From Pseudomonas sp. JUb42 (GTDB taxonomy: Bacteria > Pseudomonadota > Gammaproteobacteria > Pseudomonadales > Pseudomonadaceae), in NCBI RefSeq assembly GCF_024807945.1, contig NZ_JANUFD010000020.1, positions 1-64,000 on the forward strand: 64,000 bases of DNA. The letters run 5' to 3'. The position numbers were made by a program, and so were the translations under genes. Below the pieces are notes generated by a model. That model had not been told where the DNA came from and did not search any database. It saw only the letters and a list, made by a program, of their open reading frames with translations. This document shows positions 15,813 to 25,279 of the stretch, piece after piece. How positions within the stretch are numbered: position 1 is the first letter of the stretch; each line of letters opens with the position of its first letter.

Positions 15813-17078
15813 TTATGACGGAGTGACAACGTCCAGTGGTTGAAGGGCTTCGGACTCGTCGTGCCCTTCCCACTTGGAAACCGAAGCCGTGGCAATGCTG
15901 TTGCCCAACACATTGATGGCGGTGCGGCCCATATCGAAAAAGGGATCGATCCCCAGCAGCAGCAACAGCCCCGAAGCGGGCAGCCCCAGCGATGGCAGTG
16001 AAGCGGCAACCACCACCAGGGAGGCACGCGGTACACCGGCCATACCTTTACTGGTCAATAGCATTACCAGCAATACGCCAACCTGTTGGCTAAAGCTCAT
16101 ATCGACATGAAAGGCCTGGGCAATGAAAATCACCGCGAATGCCTGATAGAGCATGGCGCCGTCGAGATTGAATGAATAACCCAGGGGCAGGACAAAACCG
16201 GAAACCCGCCGCGGCACGCCAAAACGCTGGAGTTGTTCGATGGTTTTGGGAAAGGTCGCCTCGCTGCTGGAGGTGGAAAAACCAATCAGCAGCGGGTCAC
16301 GGATCAACGCCAAAAGCCTGAAGATCCGTGGCCCGAGAATCACCCACCCGGCACCGATCAGCAACAGGCCAAGGAGGATCAGCGCCAGATAATAACCGCC
16401 CAGCAACTTGCCGTAAGTGCCCAATACACCCAGGCCACGGGTGGTGATGATCGAACACAACGCCGCGCCCACACCCAGTGGGGCCAGCCACATGATGTAA
16501 CCGGTCAGCTTGAGCATGATGTCGAAGATGGCATCGGTCATCTCAACAACCCGCGCCTTCAGCGCTCCGCCGACTGACGCAGTGGCAAAGCCGAACAACA
16601 CGGCAAACAAGACGATCTGCAGAATGTCATTGCTGGCCATGGCACTGACCACACTTTGCGGAACGATATTGGTGATGAACGTCTTGAGGTTGAAGGGCGC
16701 AACATTGATGCCGGAGCTCTCAGTGGCCGCCGGCAAATGAGCCGCCATCTCGCCGCCCACATCCAGCGCGTTGCACGCCAGGATACCGATCAACAACGAG
16801 ATCACTGACGCACAAAAAAACCAGGCCAGGGACCGTAGCCCCATGCGGCCGATCGCCTGGGGGTCCGACATATTGGCGATCCCCGAGACCAGCCCGCAAA
16901 ACACCAGCGGCGCGATGATCATCTTGATCGCCCGCAGGAATATATCGGTGAATATCGCCAAATATTGCGTCACCACTAATTGCGCGGTGGCCTCACTCAA
17001 TAAGGGATGCAATACGGCACCGCTAACGGCCCCCAGAATCATCCCGAGCAAAATCCAGAGTGACAGGTTCTTCTTCAT
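15813..17078 (-). CDS. DAACS-family dicarboxylate/amino acid:cation symporter
   Basis: A 421-residue transporter of the GltP/DctA family. The serine-rich re-entrant loop STSSSEATFP and the transmembrane motif GYSFNLDGAMLYQ (NMDGT in glutamate transporters) are present, with about eight membrane helices. The family moves C4-dicarboxylates or acidic amino acids with H+ or Na+. The gene lies between the PLP enzyme (59 nt) and ridA, so it probably imports the substrate of that enzyme. The departures in the NMDGT motif mean the substrate may not be plain glutamate or succinate. Confidence 0.88.
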   Translation of the reverse strand: MKKNLSLWILLGMILGAVSGAVLHPLLSEATAQLVVTQYLAIFTDIFLRAIKMIIAPLVFCGLVSGIANMSDPQAIGRMGLRSLAWFFCASVISLLIGILACNALDVGGEMAAHLPAATESSGINVAPFNLKTFITNIVPQSVVSAMASNDILQIVLFAVLFGFATASVGGALKARVVEMTDAIFDIMLKLTGYIMWLAPLGVGAALCSIITTRGLGVLGTYGKLLGGYYLALILLGLLLIGAGWVILGPRIFRLLALIRDPLLIGFSTSSSEATFPKTIEQLQRFGVPRRVSGFVLPLGYSFNLDGAMLYQAFAVIFIAQAFHVDMSFSQQVGVLLVMLLTSKGMAGVPRASLVVVAASLPSLGLPASGLLLLLGIDPFFDMGRTAINVLGNSIATASVSKWEGHDESEALQPLDVVTPS

Positions 17079-17137
17079 CAGAAATACGCCCTTGCTGTTA
17101 TGTGATTAATAGGCGGCAGTCGAAAGAATGTTGCTGT

Positions 17138-18262
17138 TTACCAGCCCGCAATGCGTGACCAGTAACCGAGGCGGCGTCCCTCGGTCAGGACGTGATAACC
17201 CCCATGCTGGGCCGAGGTGGCGCAGGCATGGTTGGGCAGAATGCGCAGTTGCGTACCCACGGGCAGCGCGCTGGCCGGATCGAGGCTGCCAGAGCGCGAG
17301 ACGATGATGCCGTGCTCCTGATTGGCCGCCGTGACGATCAGGTCGCCAATGGGCTGCCCGGCCAGGTCGCAAACAATGCCGTAGCCCTGATCCACCGCCT
17401 GCTTGGCCGTGCCGCGATCACGGGACAGCGCCATCCAGCCGGCATCGACAATAGTCCAGCCTTTTTCCGGCTGATGGCCGATCACCGTGGTCAGCACCGA
17501 CACGGCAATGTCCTGCACCTGGCAGACGCCCAGCCCGGCCATGACCAGATCGAAGAAAGCGAACACCCCGGCCCTGACCTCAGTGATGCCGGACAAATCC
17601 TGAGTAAACAGCGCCGTGGGGGTCGAGCCGATGCTGATGATCGACAGGGCGAACCCCGCCTCTTCCAGCAAGCGCGCAGCATCAACCACGGCGGCGCGTT
17701 CCTGACGAGCGTAAGCCTCGATTTCACCGATGCTACGGCTGTCGTAGGAGTTGCCCGCGTGGGTCATAACGCCGCTGACCGTGACGCCACTGCCCTGCAA
17801 CAACCGGGCAATCTCCACCAACAGCGGCGAGTGCGGCGGGATGCCCGAGCGATGACCGTCGCAATCCACTTCCAGCAGCACCTCGAAGACCGCCCCATTG
17901 GCGCGGGCAAAATCAGCCAGCAGCCGCGCGCTGTCCAGGTTATCCAGCACCAGTTTCAGCGCCGCGCCCTGTTCGATCAGGCGCGCTGCATGGGCGAATT
18001 TGTTGGGAGCGATGCCGACGCCGTAGAGGATGTCGGTAAATCCGGCGGCGAAAAAGAAGTCCGCCTCGCGCAGAGTCGACACCGTGATCGGCCCGCGCCC
18101 GTCAGCGAACAGACGCTCGGTCACCTCCAGGGATTTATGGGTTTTGACATGGGGCCGCAACGTCACGTTGAACGGCGCCAGCTTGTTGCGCATGCGCCGG
18201 ATGTTGCTGTCGAGGCGTTCGAGGTCGAGGAGCAGTGCGGGGGTTTCGAGTAGTTCGAGCAT
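17138..18262 (-). CDS. Fold-type III PLP enzyme, D-threonine aldolase/D-serine dehydratase family
   Basis: A 374-residue alanine-racemase-like PLP enzyme. The Schiff-base lysine is K40 in PHVKTHKS. The metal pair H345 and C347 (PNHAC) is the signature of the D-serine dehydratase (DSD1), D-threonine aldolase and 3-hydroxy-D-aspartate enzymes. The family acts on beta-hydroxy D-amino acids. A true DsdA (fold type II) is encoded only 4 kb away, and this operon carries an acidic-substrate transporter and RidA. A beta-hydroxyaspartate-type substrate is therefore a reasonable guess. Divergent from the LysR gene at 18350 across 87 bases. Substrate is inference. Confidence 0.8.
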   Translation of the reverse strand: MLELLETPALLLDLERLDSNIRRMRNKLAPFNVTLRPHVKTHKSLEVTERLFADGRGPITVSTLREADFFFAAGFTDILYGVGIAPNKFAHAARLIEQGAALKLVLDNLDSARLLADFARANGAVFEVLLEVDCDGHRSGIPPHSPLLVEIARLLQGSGVTVSGVMTHAGNSYDSRSIGEIEAYARQERAAVVDAARLLEEAGFALSIISIGSTPTALFTQDLSGITEVRAGVFAFFDLVMAGLGVCQVQDIAVSVLTTVIGHQPEKGWTIVDAGWMALSRDRGTAKQAVDQGYGIVCDLAGQPIGDLIVTAANQEHGIIVSRSGSLDPASALPVGTQLRILPNHACATSAQHGGYHVLTEGRRLGYWSRIAGW

Positions 18263-18349
18263 GTGTGTTCTCCGGTAATGGCGCTATTCTAAGCCGCTAA
18301 AACCGCTGTGAACTTTAATCTCCCTGACTTATGGATTCAGTGAAACTTA

Positions 18350-19255
18350 ATGAATGATGCCGTCGACATTCGCTTTCTGCTGGTCATCCGCGAGAGCACC
18401 AGCCTGCTGCAAGCCTCGCGCAAACTGGGCCTGACACCCTCGGCGGTGACTCAGCGCCTGCAACAAATGGAGAAGAAACTCGGCATTCGCCTGCTCGACC
18501 GATCTTCCCGGCAACTGCGCTTCACCGACGAAGGCGAAATGCTGTGCCTGCGCGGCGCCGAGCTGATCCAGCAGTTCGACGCCCTGCTCGAGGACCTGCA
18601 GGAACGCCGCAGCGGCTTTGTCGGCAAACTGAAAATCAACGCGCCCTTCGGCTTCGGCAGGCAGTACGTGGCGCCGGCGGTATCGGCCTTTCAACGGCTG
18701 CATCCGGAAGTTGAAATCGCCCTGACCCTGTCCGACCAGCCATTGGTAGAAGTCAGCGATCGCTTCGATGTGGTGATCCATATCGGCGAGCTGCGCGCCT
18801 CCAACCTGATCTGCCATGCCATTGCGCCCAACCGCCGGTTTATCTGCGCGTCACCGGCCTTTATCGAGCGCCATGGCTTGCCCGAGAACCCCGAACAACT
18901 CGCCGACCTGCCCTGCATCGCCCTGCGGGAAAACAACGAAGACGTGACCCTCTGGCACTTCACTCGCGCCCGCAAGACCCATAGCGTGCGCATCCGCCCG
19001 GTGCTGAGTTGCAACGACGGCAACGTGATTCGCCAATGGGGCTGCGAAGGCCAAGGCATCATCCTGCGCTCGGAATGGGACGTCGCCGAAGCTTTGGCCG
19101 ATGGCTCGCTGGTGCGGCTATTGTCAGCGTGGAAACTGCCCGACGCCGATGTGGTGGCGTTGACGCATCAACGTGAAGGATTGCCTGCGCGCACGCGTAA
19201 CTTCATGAGTTTTTTGCAGGCACATTTTCGTCCACAGCCGAGTTGGCGGATTTAA
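18350..19255 (+). CDS. LysR-family regulator, divergent from the PLP-enzyme operon
   Basis: A 301-residue LysR-type regulator. The winged HTH is at about 1-60 (SLLQASRKLGLTPSAVTQRLQQMEKKLG in part) and a LysR substrate-binding domain runs from about 88 to 290. Divergent placement 87 bases from the PLP-enzyme gene suggests it activates that operon. GTGAACTTTAA (18308-18318) and GTGAAACTTAA (18340-18350) form an imperfect direct repeat in the gap and could be part of its site. No clear ribosome site precedes the ATG, and the second repeat overlaps it, so autoregulation is plausible. Confidence 0.88.
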   Translation: MNDAVDIRFLLVIRESTSLLQASRKLGLTPSAVTQRLQQMEKKLGIRLLDRSSRQLRFTDEGEMLCLRGAELIQQFDALLEDLQERRSGFVGKLKINAPFGFGRQYVAPAVSAFQRLHPEVEIALTLSDQPLVEVSDRFDVVIHIGELRASNLICHAIAPNRRFICASPAFIERHGLPENPEQLADLPCIALRENNEDVTLWHFTRARKTHSVRIRPVLSCNDGNVIRQWGCEGQGIILRSEWDVAEALADGSLVRLLSAWKLPDADVVALTHQREGLPARTRNFMSFLQAHFRPQPSWRI

Positions 19256-19417
19256 ACGAAAGGTCATTAGTTGCTCACTATACCTAGGTCGCATTGGCAT
19301 GGCATCTGGCCTGCTTAATACTTGCAGCAACTAATAATTCCAATACATCCCGGTGCCTTGTTCATTCAAGGCTTCGGCGATTGCTATTGGCCGTCAGAAA
19401 ATAGTTGGAGCATGTTC

Positions 19418-20707
19418 ATGTTGGTTAGTCCCTTCCGGACCCGCTTGGGTCTCGGCACGGTATCGCTGTGCGCGATGGTTTTTTCTTCTGCCCAGGCGGC
19501 AGGTTTTATCGAAGACAGCAAAGCCACTGTCGAATCGCGCACGATGTATTTCAATCGAGACTTGCGCGATGGCAGCAGTTCAAACCCACAGGGTGCCTCC
19601 AAACGTGAAGAGTCGGGGCAAGGCTTTATTCTCAACTTCCAGTCCGGCTACACCCAGGGCCCGCTGGGTTTTGGTGTCGACGCACTGGGCATGGTCGGCT
19701 TTCAGCTGGACTCAAGCCCCGAGCGCAGCGGCTCGGGGCTGCTTCCTTCCAGCGGCAATAATCCACGCGGCTCAAAGGATCAATACGCCAAGTTCGGCGC
19801 GGCCGGCAAGGTTCGTTATTCGAAAACCGTATTGAAATACGGCGCAATGATGCCTGACGTCCCCCTGCTCAAATATAACGACGGCCGCCTGTTGCCCAAT
19901 ATGTTCAACGGTGGCTGGCTGACCTCGGAAGACCTGCACGACTTCAAGTTTCTCGCCGCCCGCCTTGATCATTACACCGCACGGGATTCAACTGATTCGC
20001 AAGACATTCGCCTGAACTGCAAGAACAAACGCTTTACCTGCGACACCACCGGCAATCACTTCGATATGTACGGCGTCGATTACAAACTGTCGCCAAAGTG
20101 GACCGTGCAATATCACTACGCCGAACTTGAAAACGTCTACCGACAGCACTTTTTAGGCCTGCTGGGCAACGAAAATATCGGCCCGGGCGTCGCCTCCGCA
20201 GACCTGCGGGTATTCAAGAGCGATGACGAGGGCTCGGCCCGGGCCAACGAGATCGACAACCGCGCCATCAGCACGATGTTTGGTTACGCCCTGGGCGGCC
20301 ATAAAGTCGCCTTCGGCTGGCAGCGCATGCTCGGCGACAGCTCCATGCCTTACCTGGATGGCAGCAACCCGTACCTGGTCAACTACATCCAGATCAACGA
20401 CTTCGCTGCCGCCCAGGAACGCTCCTGGCAACTGCGCTACGACTACGACTTCAAGACCCTCGGCGTGCCCGGCCTGAGCTTCCTGACCCGCTATGTGAAT
20501 GGCGACAACATCAAGGTCGTCGGCAGCAACGACGAAGGCAAGGAATGGGAACGCGACAGCGAACTCAAATACGTCGTACAGAGCGGCACCTTCAAGGACC
20601 TGAGCCTGCGCCTGCGTAACGCGACCTTTCGTAGCAACTACGAGAAGTTTGCCCGGGACGTGGACGAGACACGGGTGATCGTGAGCTACAACTTCTCGGT
20701 GTTGTAA
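19418..20707 (+). CDS. OprD-family outer-membrane porin (D-amino acid region)
   Basis: A 429-residue OprD-type porin. The signal peptide ends near residue 27 (SSAQA), followed by GFIEDSKATVESRTMYFNRD, and the C-terminus is VIVSYNFSVL. GGAG at 19407-19410 lies 7 nt before ATG 19418, so that start is preferred over upstream ATGs. It lies between the LysR gene and dsdX. It could serve either the D-serine genes or the PLP-enzyme operon. It is one of three OprD-family genes in the window and differs clearly from the other two. Confidence 0.88.
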   Translation: MLVSPFRTRLGLGTVSLCAMVFSSAQAAGFIEDSKATVESRTMYFNRDLRDGSSSNPQGASKREESGQGFILNFQSGYTQGPLGFGVDALGMVGFQLDSSPERSGSGLLPSSGNNPRGSKDQYAKFGAAGKVRYSKTVLKYGAMMPDVPLLKYNDGRLLPNMFNGGWLTSEDLHDFKFLAARLDHYTARDSTDSQDIRLNCKNKRFTCDTTGNHFDMYGVDYKLSPKWTVQYHYAELENVYRQHFLGLLGNENIGPGVASADLRVFKSDDEGSARANEIDNRAISTMFGYALGGHKVAFGWQRMLGDSSMPYLDGSNPYLVNYIQINDFAAAQERSWQLRYDYDFKTLGVPGLSFLTRYVNGDNIKVVGSNDEGKEWERDSELKYVVQSGTFKDLSLRLRNATFRSNYEKFARDVDETRVIVSYNFSVL

Positions 20708-20711
20708 GCCC

Positions 20712-20800
20712 GTGTGACCGGTTTTTGCCGAGAAGAGGTCGGTACATCCGATAAACATTCATCGTCTTGATATCGCCTTCCCGGCTAAAGCCGGTCCCAC
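20712..20800. repeat. Degenerate REPIN, ACCGGCTTTAGCCGGGAAG arm type
   Basis: The right arm CTTCCCGGCTAAAGCCGGT (20777-20795) is intact. The left arm at 20712-20736 is degenerate (GTGTGACCGGTTTTTGCCGAGAAG in fragments). The loop carries GGTCGGTACATCCGAT, the core shared with REPINs that have quite different arms. Confidence 0.75.
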
Positions 20801-20958
20801 ATGCATTATGTGTTTTCTGCATTCCACAGCTGATTCCAGATCATCCATCCCGTGAGAATCCATCCTTTGTCAGCCCCGGCGTCGTTGCCTGTAAATACCA
20901 GGCAGCCACGTGACATCCGACACGGGCTTGCACAATAACGGTTCGTCTTGGAGATCCT

Positions 20959-22299
20959 ATGGACAGCGCTCCTTCGTTACTGCTGGTGTTGTTTGCCGCC
21001 ATTATCCTGATCGTTTTTCTCATCGTTAAAGTTCGCCTCCACGCCTTCCTCGCCTTGACCGCAGCCAGCTTTGTAGTAGCCATCGGTTCGGGCATGCCGC
21101 TCACAAAAATCGTCTCTTCATATGAACAGGGCGTGGGCGGCACACTGGGCTTCCTGGCCACGATCATTGGCCTGGGGGCCATACTCGGCAAGATGCTCGA
21201 AGAGTCCGGAGGCGCCGAGCGCATTGCCAAAGCACTGTTGACCGCCTTGGGTAGAGAGCGAGCTTCATGGGCGATGATGCTCGTAGGATTTATCGCAGGT
21301 ATACCGGTGTTTTTCGAGGTCGGCTTCGTTCTGCTGATCCCGTTGATCTATGTGGTCGCCAAAGAAACCCGGATCAACCTGCTGTACCTGGGCGTGCCTC
21401 TGGCTGTGTCGTTGATGGCCGTCCACTGCATGCTGCCCCCCCACCCCGCTGCCATGGCGATCGCCGGAATGCTCGACGCTGACGTCGGCAAGGTGATTCT
21501 CTACGGCATTATCGTGACCCTGCCTGCTGCGGTCATTGCCGGCCCCTTGTGGATAAGACTGGTCTGCAAGAGTGAAGCCCCCACGACCCAGTCCGACTTC
21601 CTGAGCAAGCATTGTGAAGACCGCACCGAGCGGGAATTGCCAGGCTTGGGGGTGACGCTGCTGACCATCCTGCTGCCCCTGTTGCTGATGGTCGGCAAAA
21701 GCCTCGCCGCTAACCTGCCCGAAGGCTCCCTGACGTTCAGCGTTCTGTCACTGCTGGGCACGCCGCTGATCGCCCTGTCGATTGCCGTGGTGTTCGCCTA
21801 CTGGGCGCTGGGCTTGAACCGCGGGCTGACCATGGCCGGCCTGCTGGCTCATACCCAGAACAGCTTCCCGCCTCTGGCCAGCATCCTGTTGGTCATCGGT
21901 GCCGGTGGCGCCTTCAATGGCATTCTCGTTGACAGCGGCGTCGGAGACGCACTGGCCGCCTCACTGACGCAACTGCAAATAAACCCCATCATCCTGGCTT
22001 GGCTGGTGGCTGGCCTGATGCATTTTGCTGTCGGTTCGGCAACGGTTGCCATGATCAGCGCCGCCGGCATGGTGATGCCGATGCTGGCCAGCCATCCGGA
22101 TGTCAGCAAGGAAATCATCGCTATCGCCATCGGTGCCGGGGCCATCGGCTGGACCCATGTCACGGACTCCGCGTTCTGGGTGGTCAAGGAGTACCTCGGG
22201 GTCTCCCTGAGCGAGGCGCTGAAGAAATTCACTCTCGCCACCGTATTGGCCTCGGTGGTCGCCCTGGGGCTGACGCTCCTGTTATCGAACTTTATTTGA
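20959..22299 (+). CDS. dsdX: GntP-family permease, probable D-serine transporter
   Basis: A 446-residue GntP/gluconate-type permease with 12-14 membrane segments. It has family motifs GLGAILGKMLEESGGAERIA and PPHPAAMAIAG in the first half and GIL(V)DSG and MHFAVGSATVAMI in the second. It is followed 41 nt later by dsdA and then dsdC, the gene set that in E. coli makes DsdX a D-serine:H+ symporter. The name rests on this context, because GntP sequence alone does not separate gluconate from D-serine carriers. Confidence 0.85.
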   Translation: MDSAPSLLLVLFAAIILIVFLIVKVRLHAFLALTAASFVVAIGSGMPLTKIVSSYEQGVGGTLGFLATIIGLGAILGKMLEESGGAERIAKALLTALGRERASWAMMLVGFIAGIPVFFEVGFVLLIPLIYVVAKETRINLLYLGVPLAVSLMAVHCMLPPHPAAMAIAGMLDADVGKVILYGIIVTLPAAVIAGPLWIRLVCKSEAPTTQSDFLSKHCEDRTERELPGLGVTLLTILLPLLLMVGKSLAANLPEGSLTFSVLSLLGTPLIALSIAVVFAYWALGLNRGLTMAGLLAHTQNSFPPLASILLVIGAGGAFNGILVDSGVGDALAASLTQLQINPIILAWLVAGLMHFAVGSATVAMISAAGMVMPMLASHPDVSKEIIAIAIGAGAIGWTHVTDSAFWVVKEYLGVSLSEALKKFTLATVLASVVALGLTLLLSNFI

Positions 22300-22340
22300 A
22301 TGACCCGGGGTTCAGTTTCATTACTTGAAGGGAGCACGTC

Positions 22341-23693
22341 ATGATATTGGGAAGAACACTTGAGAGCTGGTACGCCAGCCATCCGCTGATTCGCGATCTG
22401 GTCCAATTGCAGGAAACCACCTGGTTCAATCCGGCCGTGGCGCCCGTCGCGCAGTCCATAGGCGATGTCGGGCTGACCGCCACTGACGTCGCAGACGCCA
22501 GCGCACGGCTGACGCGCTTTGCCTCTTATCTCCAGCGGGCGTTTCCTGAAACGGCATACAGCGACGGCATCATCGAGTCCGACATCATGCCCGTACCGCG
22601 CCTGCAGCAAGCCCTGGCCGAGCGCTACGGCCAACCGCTGCAAGGCGCTATGTGGCTCAAGCGCGACAGCCATCTACCCGTTGCGGGCTCCATCAAGGCC
22701 CGCGGCGGTATCCATGAAGTCCTCAAGCACGCCGAAGACCTGGCCCTGGGCGGGGAACTGCTGAGTCTTGATGATGACTACGCAGTGCTGGACAGCGATA
22801 AGGCCCGGGCTTTTTTTGGTCAGTACAAAATAGCCGTCGGCTCGACCGGCAACCTCGGCCTGTCCATCGGCATCATGGGCGCCGCACTGGGTTTCCAGGT
22901 GACCGTGCATATGTCGGCGGATGCGCGCCAATGGAAGAAAGACAAACTGCGCGCACATGGCGTGACGGTTATCGAGTACTCGTCCGACTACAGCGTGGCC
23001 GTTGCCCAGGGCCGCGAGCAGGCGAGCTCCGATCCGACCTGTCATTTCGTCGACGATGAAAACTCGGTCAATCTGTTCCTCGGCTATTCGGTGGCGGCCG
23101 AGCGCCTGCAACGGCAATTGGCTGCGGCCGGGATTACTGTGGACACGCAACATCCGCTGTTTGTTTATCTGCCCTGCGGCGTGGGCGGCGCACCCGGTGG
23201 CGTCGCCTTCGGCTTGAAGCTGGCCTTTGGCGACGCGGTCCGTTGCATCTTCGCCGAGCCTACCCACTCGCCCTGCATGCTGCTGGGTGTCTATACCGGG
23301 CTGCATAACGAAGTGAGCGTGCAAGACTTCGGCATCGATAACCTGACGGCCGCCGATGGCCTGGCGGTGGGTCGCGCTTCCGGTTTTGTCGGCAAGGCCA
23401 TGCAGCGTTTGCTGGATGGTTTCTACACCGTCAGCGACGAGGAGATGTACAGCTTGCTAGCCATGATGGAGCGCTGCGAAAATCAGCGCCTTGAACCGTC
23501 AGCACTGGCCGGAGTGCCCGGCATGATCAGGGTCCATCACGACCAACAGGGCTACCTGACCCGTATCGGCCTGGACAGTCAGGCCATGGTCCAGGCCACC
23601 CACCTGGTCTGGGCCACAGGGGGCAATATGGTGCCTGGCGAGGAGATGGACACATATCTGGCAAAAGGTCGCCAATTGCTAGGTACTGCTTGA
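22341..23693 (+). CDS. dsdA: D-serine ammonia-lyase
   Basis: A 450-residue fold-type II PLP enzyme that converts D-serine to pyruvate and ammonia. The PLP lysine is K119 in AGSIKARGG and the phosphate cup is GSTGNLG at 167-173, both at the positions expected from E. coli DsdA. GAAGGGAGCACGTC with GGAG precedes the ATG. Length is usual for the family. It forms an operon with dsdX and probably dsdC. Its product 2-aminoacrylate could also be handled by the RidA encoded at 15393. Confidence 0.95.
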   Translation: MILGRTLESWYASHPLIRDLVQLQETTWFNPAVAPVAQSIGDVGLTATDVADASARLTRFASYLQRAFPETAYSDGIIESDIMPVPRLQQALAERYGQPLQGAMWLKRDSHLPVAGSIKARGGIHEVLKHAEDLALGGELLSLDDDYAVLDSDKARAFFGQYKIAVGSTGNLGLSIGIMGAALGFQVTVHMSADARQWKKDKLRAHGVTVIEYSSDYSVAVAQGREQASSDPTCHFVDDENSVNLFLGYSVAAERLQRQLAAAGITVDTQHPLFVYLPCGVGGAPGGVAFGLKLAFGDAVRCIFAEPTHSPCMLLGVYTGLHNEVSVQDFGIDNLTAADGLAVGRASGFVGKAMQRLLDGFYTVSDEEMYSLLAMMERCENQRLEPSALAGVPGMIRVHHDQQGYLTRIGLDSQAMVQATHLVWATGGNMVPGEEMDTYLAKGRQLLGTA

Positions 23694-23827
23694 TCGGGCC
23701 ACTATCAACCCAAGCGCCGGATAGAAAAACGGATGGGGCAGGATAAACACCCTGCCGCGTCCGTCATGTTTCAGCGGGCGACAGGCATAGCGCCAGAACG
23801 CATTTGGGTTTGACGGGAAAGACTGCA

Positions 23828-24781
23828 GTGCTCAACCTTCCACCTCGTATCAGCTCGCGGCTCAACAGCAGCCAATTCGCCAATCTGCATACCTTTCTTG
23901 TGGCTGCCCGGCACCTGAGCTTCGCCCGTGCGGCCGAAGAGTTGTGCCTGACTGCCAGCGCCGTGAGTCATCGCATAAGCCGGCTGGAAAGCGCCCTGAG
24001 CATGAAGCTGTTCCAGCGCCTGACGCGGCAGGTCCGTCTGACCGACGAAGGCAAACGCATCTTCGACATCCTGCAAGGCGCCATGGGCGAGCTGTCCGAG
24101 GCACTCGATCAATCGCCTCACGCGCAAGCAGCTGGCTCTATCGCGCTCTATGCCCGGCCCTCCGTGGCCGAATGCTGGCTGGTGCCCAGGCTCGCTGAGT
24201 TTGTCGAGCGTTACCCGTCGATCTCTCTGGACCTGCGAGTGGGCAATGACGATGTCGACTTCCGCACCCGCAAGATCGACCTGGCCCTGTACTACGCCAA
24301 TGGTGAATTTCCCGGTCTGACCAGCCACCGGCTGATGCAGGAACAACTGGCCCCGGTGTGCAGCCCGGAATATGCCAGGCGCCAGCGCCTGCAAGACAAC
24401 CCGAAAAACCTGCAACATTGCACTACGCTGCACGACGCCCTGCCCTGGAGCAACGCCGCCTACGATACCGAGTGGACATTATGGGCTGAACAACACGGCA
24501 TGCTGACCGCCCTGCCCAAGCGCACCCTGACCTTCGATCATTCGGCCCTCAGCGTGACGGCGGCCATCAACCATGTGGGCATCGCCATGGGCCGTCAGCA
24601 ACTGGTGCGTAAATACGTCGAGCGCGGCGAACTGGTTCTTCCCCTCGCAGGGTTCAGCCGCTCGGGCCAGTACGATTACTATCTGGTTCATCCGCCATTG
24701 AACCCACAGCCCAAACGGTTGCTAGTGTTTATGCACTGGTTGAAAGAGTGTGCGAGCCAGATGGCTGTATCAGCCGAATAA
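23828..24781 (+). CDS. dsdC: LysR-family D-serine regulator
   Basis: A 317-residue LysR regulator that closely follows E. coli DsdC. Shared stretches include HTFLVAARHLSFARAAEEL, ASAVSHRISRLE, LYARPSVAECWLVPRL, RYPSISL and INHVGIAMGRQQLV. There is no ATG near the N-terminus. GTG at 23828 with GGAAAG about 7 nt upstream is my choice; TTG codons at 23804 and 23810 are alternatives. Unlike the divergent dsdC-dsdXA arrangement of E. coli, it lies downstream on the same strand. It should activate dsdXA in response to D-serine. Confidence 0.9.
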   Translation: MLNLPPRISSRLNSSQFANLHTFLVAARHLSFARAAEELCLTASAVSHRISRLESALSMKLFQRLTRQVRLTDEGKRIFDILQGAMGELSEALDQSPHAQAAGSIALYARPSVAECWLVPRLAEFVERYPSISLDLRVGNDDVDFRTRKIDLALYYANGEFPGLTSHRLMQEQLAPVCSPEYARRQRLQDNPKNLQHCTTLHDALPWSNAAYDTEWTLWAEQHGMLTALPKRTLTFDHSALSVTAAINHVGIAMGRQQLVRKYVERGELVLPLAGFSRSGQYDYYLVHPPLNPQPKRLLVFMHWLKECASQMAVSAE

Positions 24782-25279
24782 ACCCCGCGCTTAACTCAAC
24801 CAACCCAAACCCTCAAAAGCACGACTCTCACGCACGCCGGATCTGCTGCGCTGCGCCGTAGCCGTCACCTACGAATTCGGCATCCGCCTCAGTGGCAAGG
24901 AACGCTAACGGGCCTTCGCCGACCGGCATCTGATCGACGAGATCAAAACCCTGATCGATGACTCTCTCGAAGAGTGTCGGACGCCAGTTGTAAAATTTCA
25001 TCTCCCGCCAGGCCAGTGATAATGCAGTACCGGCAACAATCTGCACGCGCTTATTTGTTGCTACATCAACAGTAATTCAGCACAACTGTTGAATATCCAA
25101 CAGATGAGTCACTTTCCTGTTCTGTCAGGACACCGCGTATTCCGGCACCTGCCGACGCTGGTACAGCTCTTGCTCATGCCCCTCACTCCAGAGCGCCGCA
25201 GAGCACTCGTCTTTGTTCATTACCTTGCGAAAAACCCGTGGGCGGGCGCGCCTGCACGATTTTCCGAGGAGTGATCGTA
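24782..25279 (+). other. 498-base gap with a possible decayed reading frame
   Basis: No intact gene is visible. The plus frame from 24795 to 25018 reads like protein (AVTYEFGIRLSGKER, stop TAA at 24906, then RAFADRHLIDEIKTLIDDSLEE) and may be a small gene broken by one stop. I do not recognise the family. The rest, to the dioxygenase start, shows no feature apart from the GAGG ribosome site. Confidence 0.3.
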
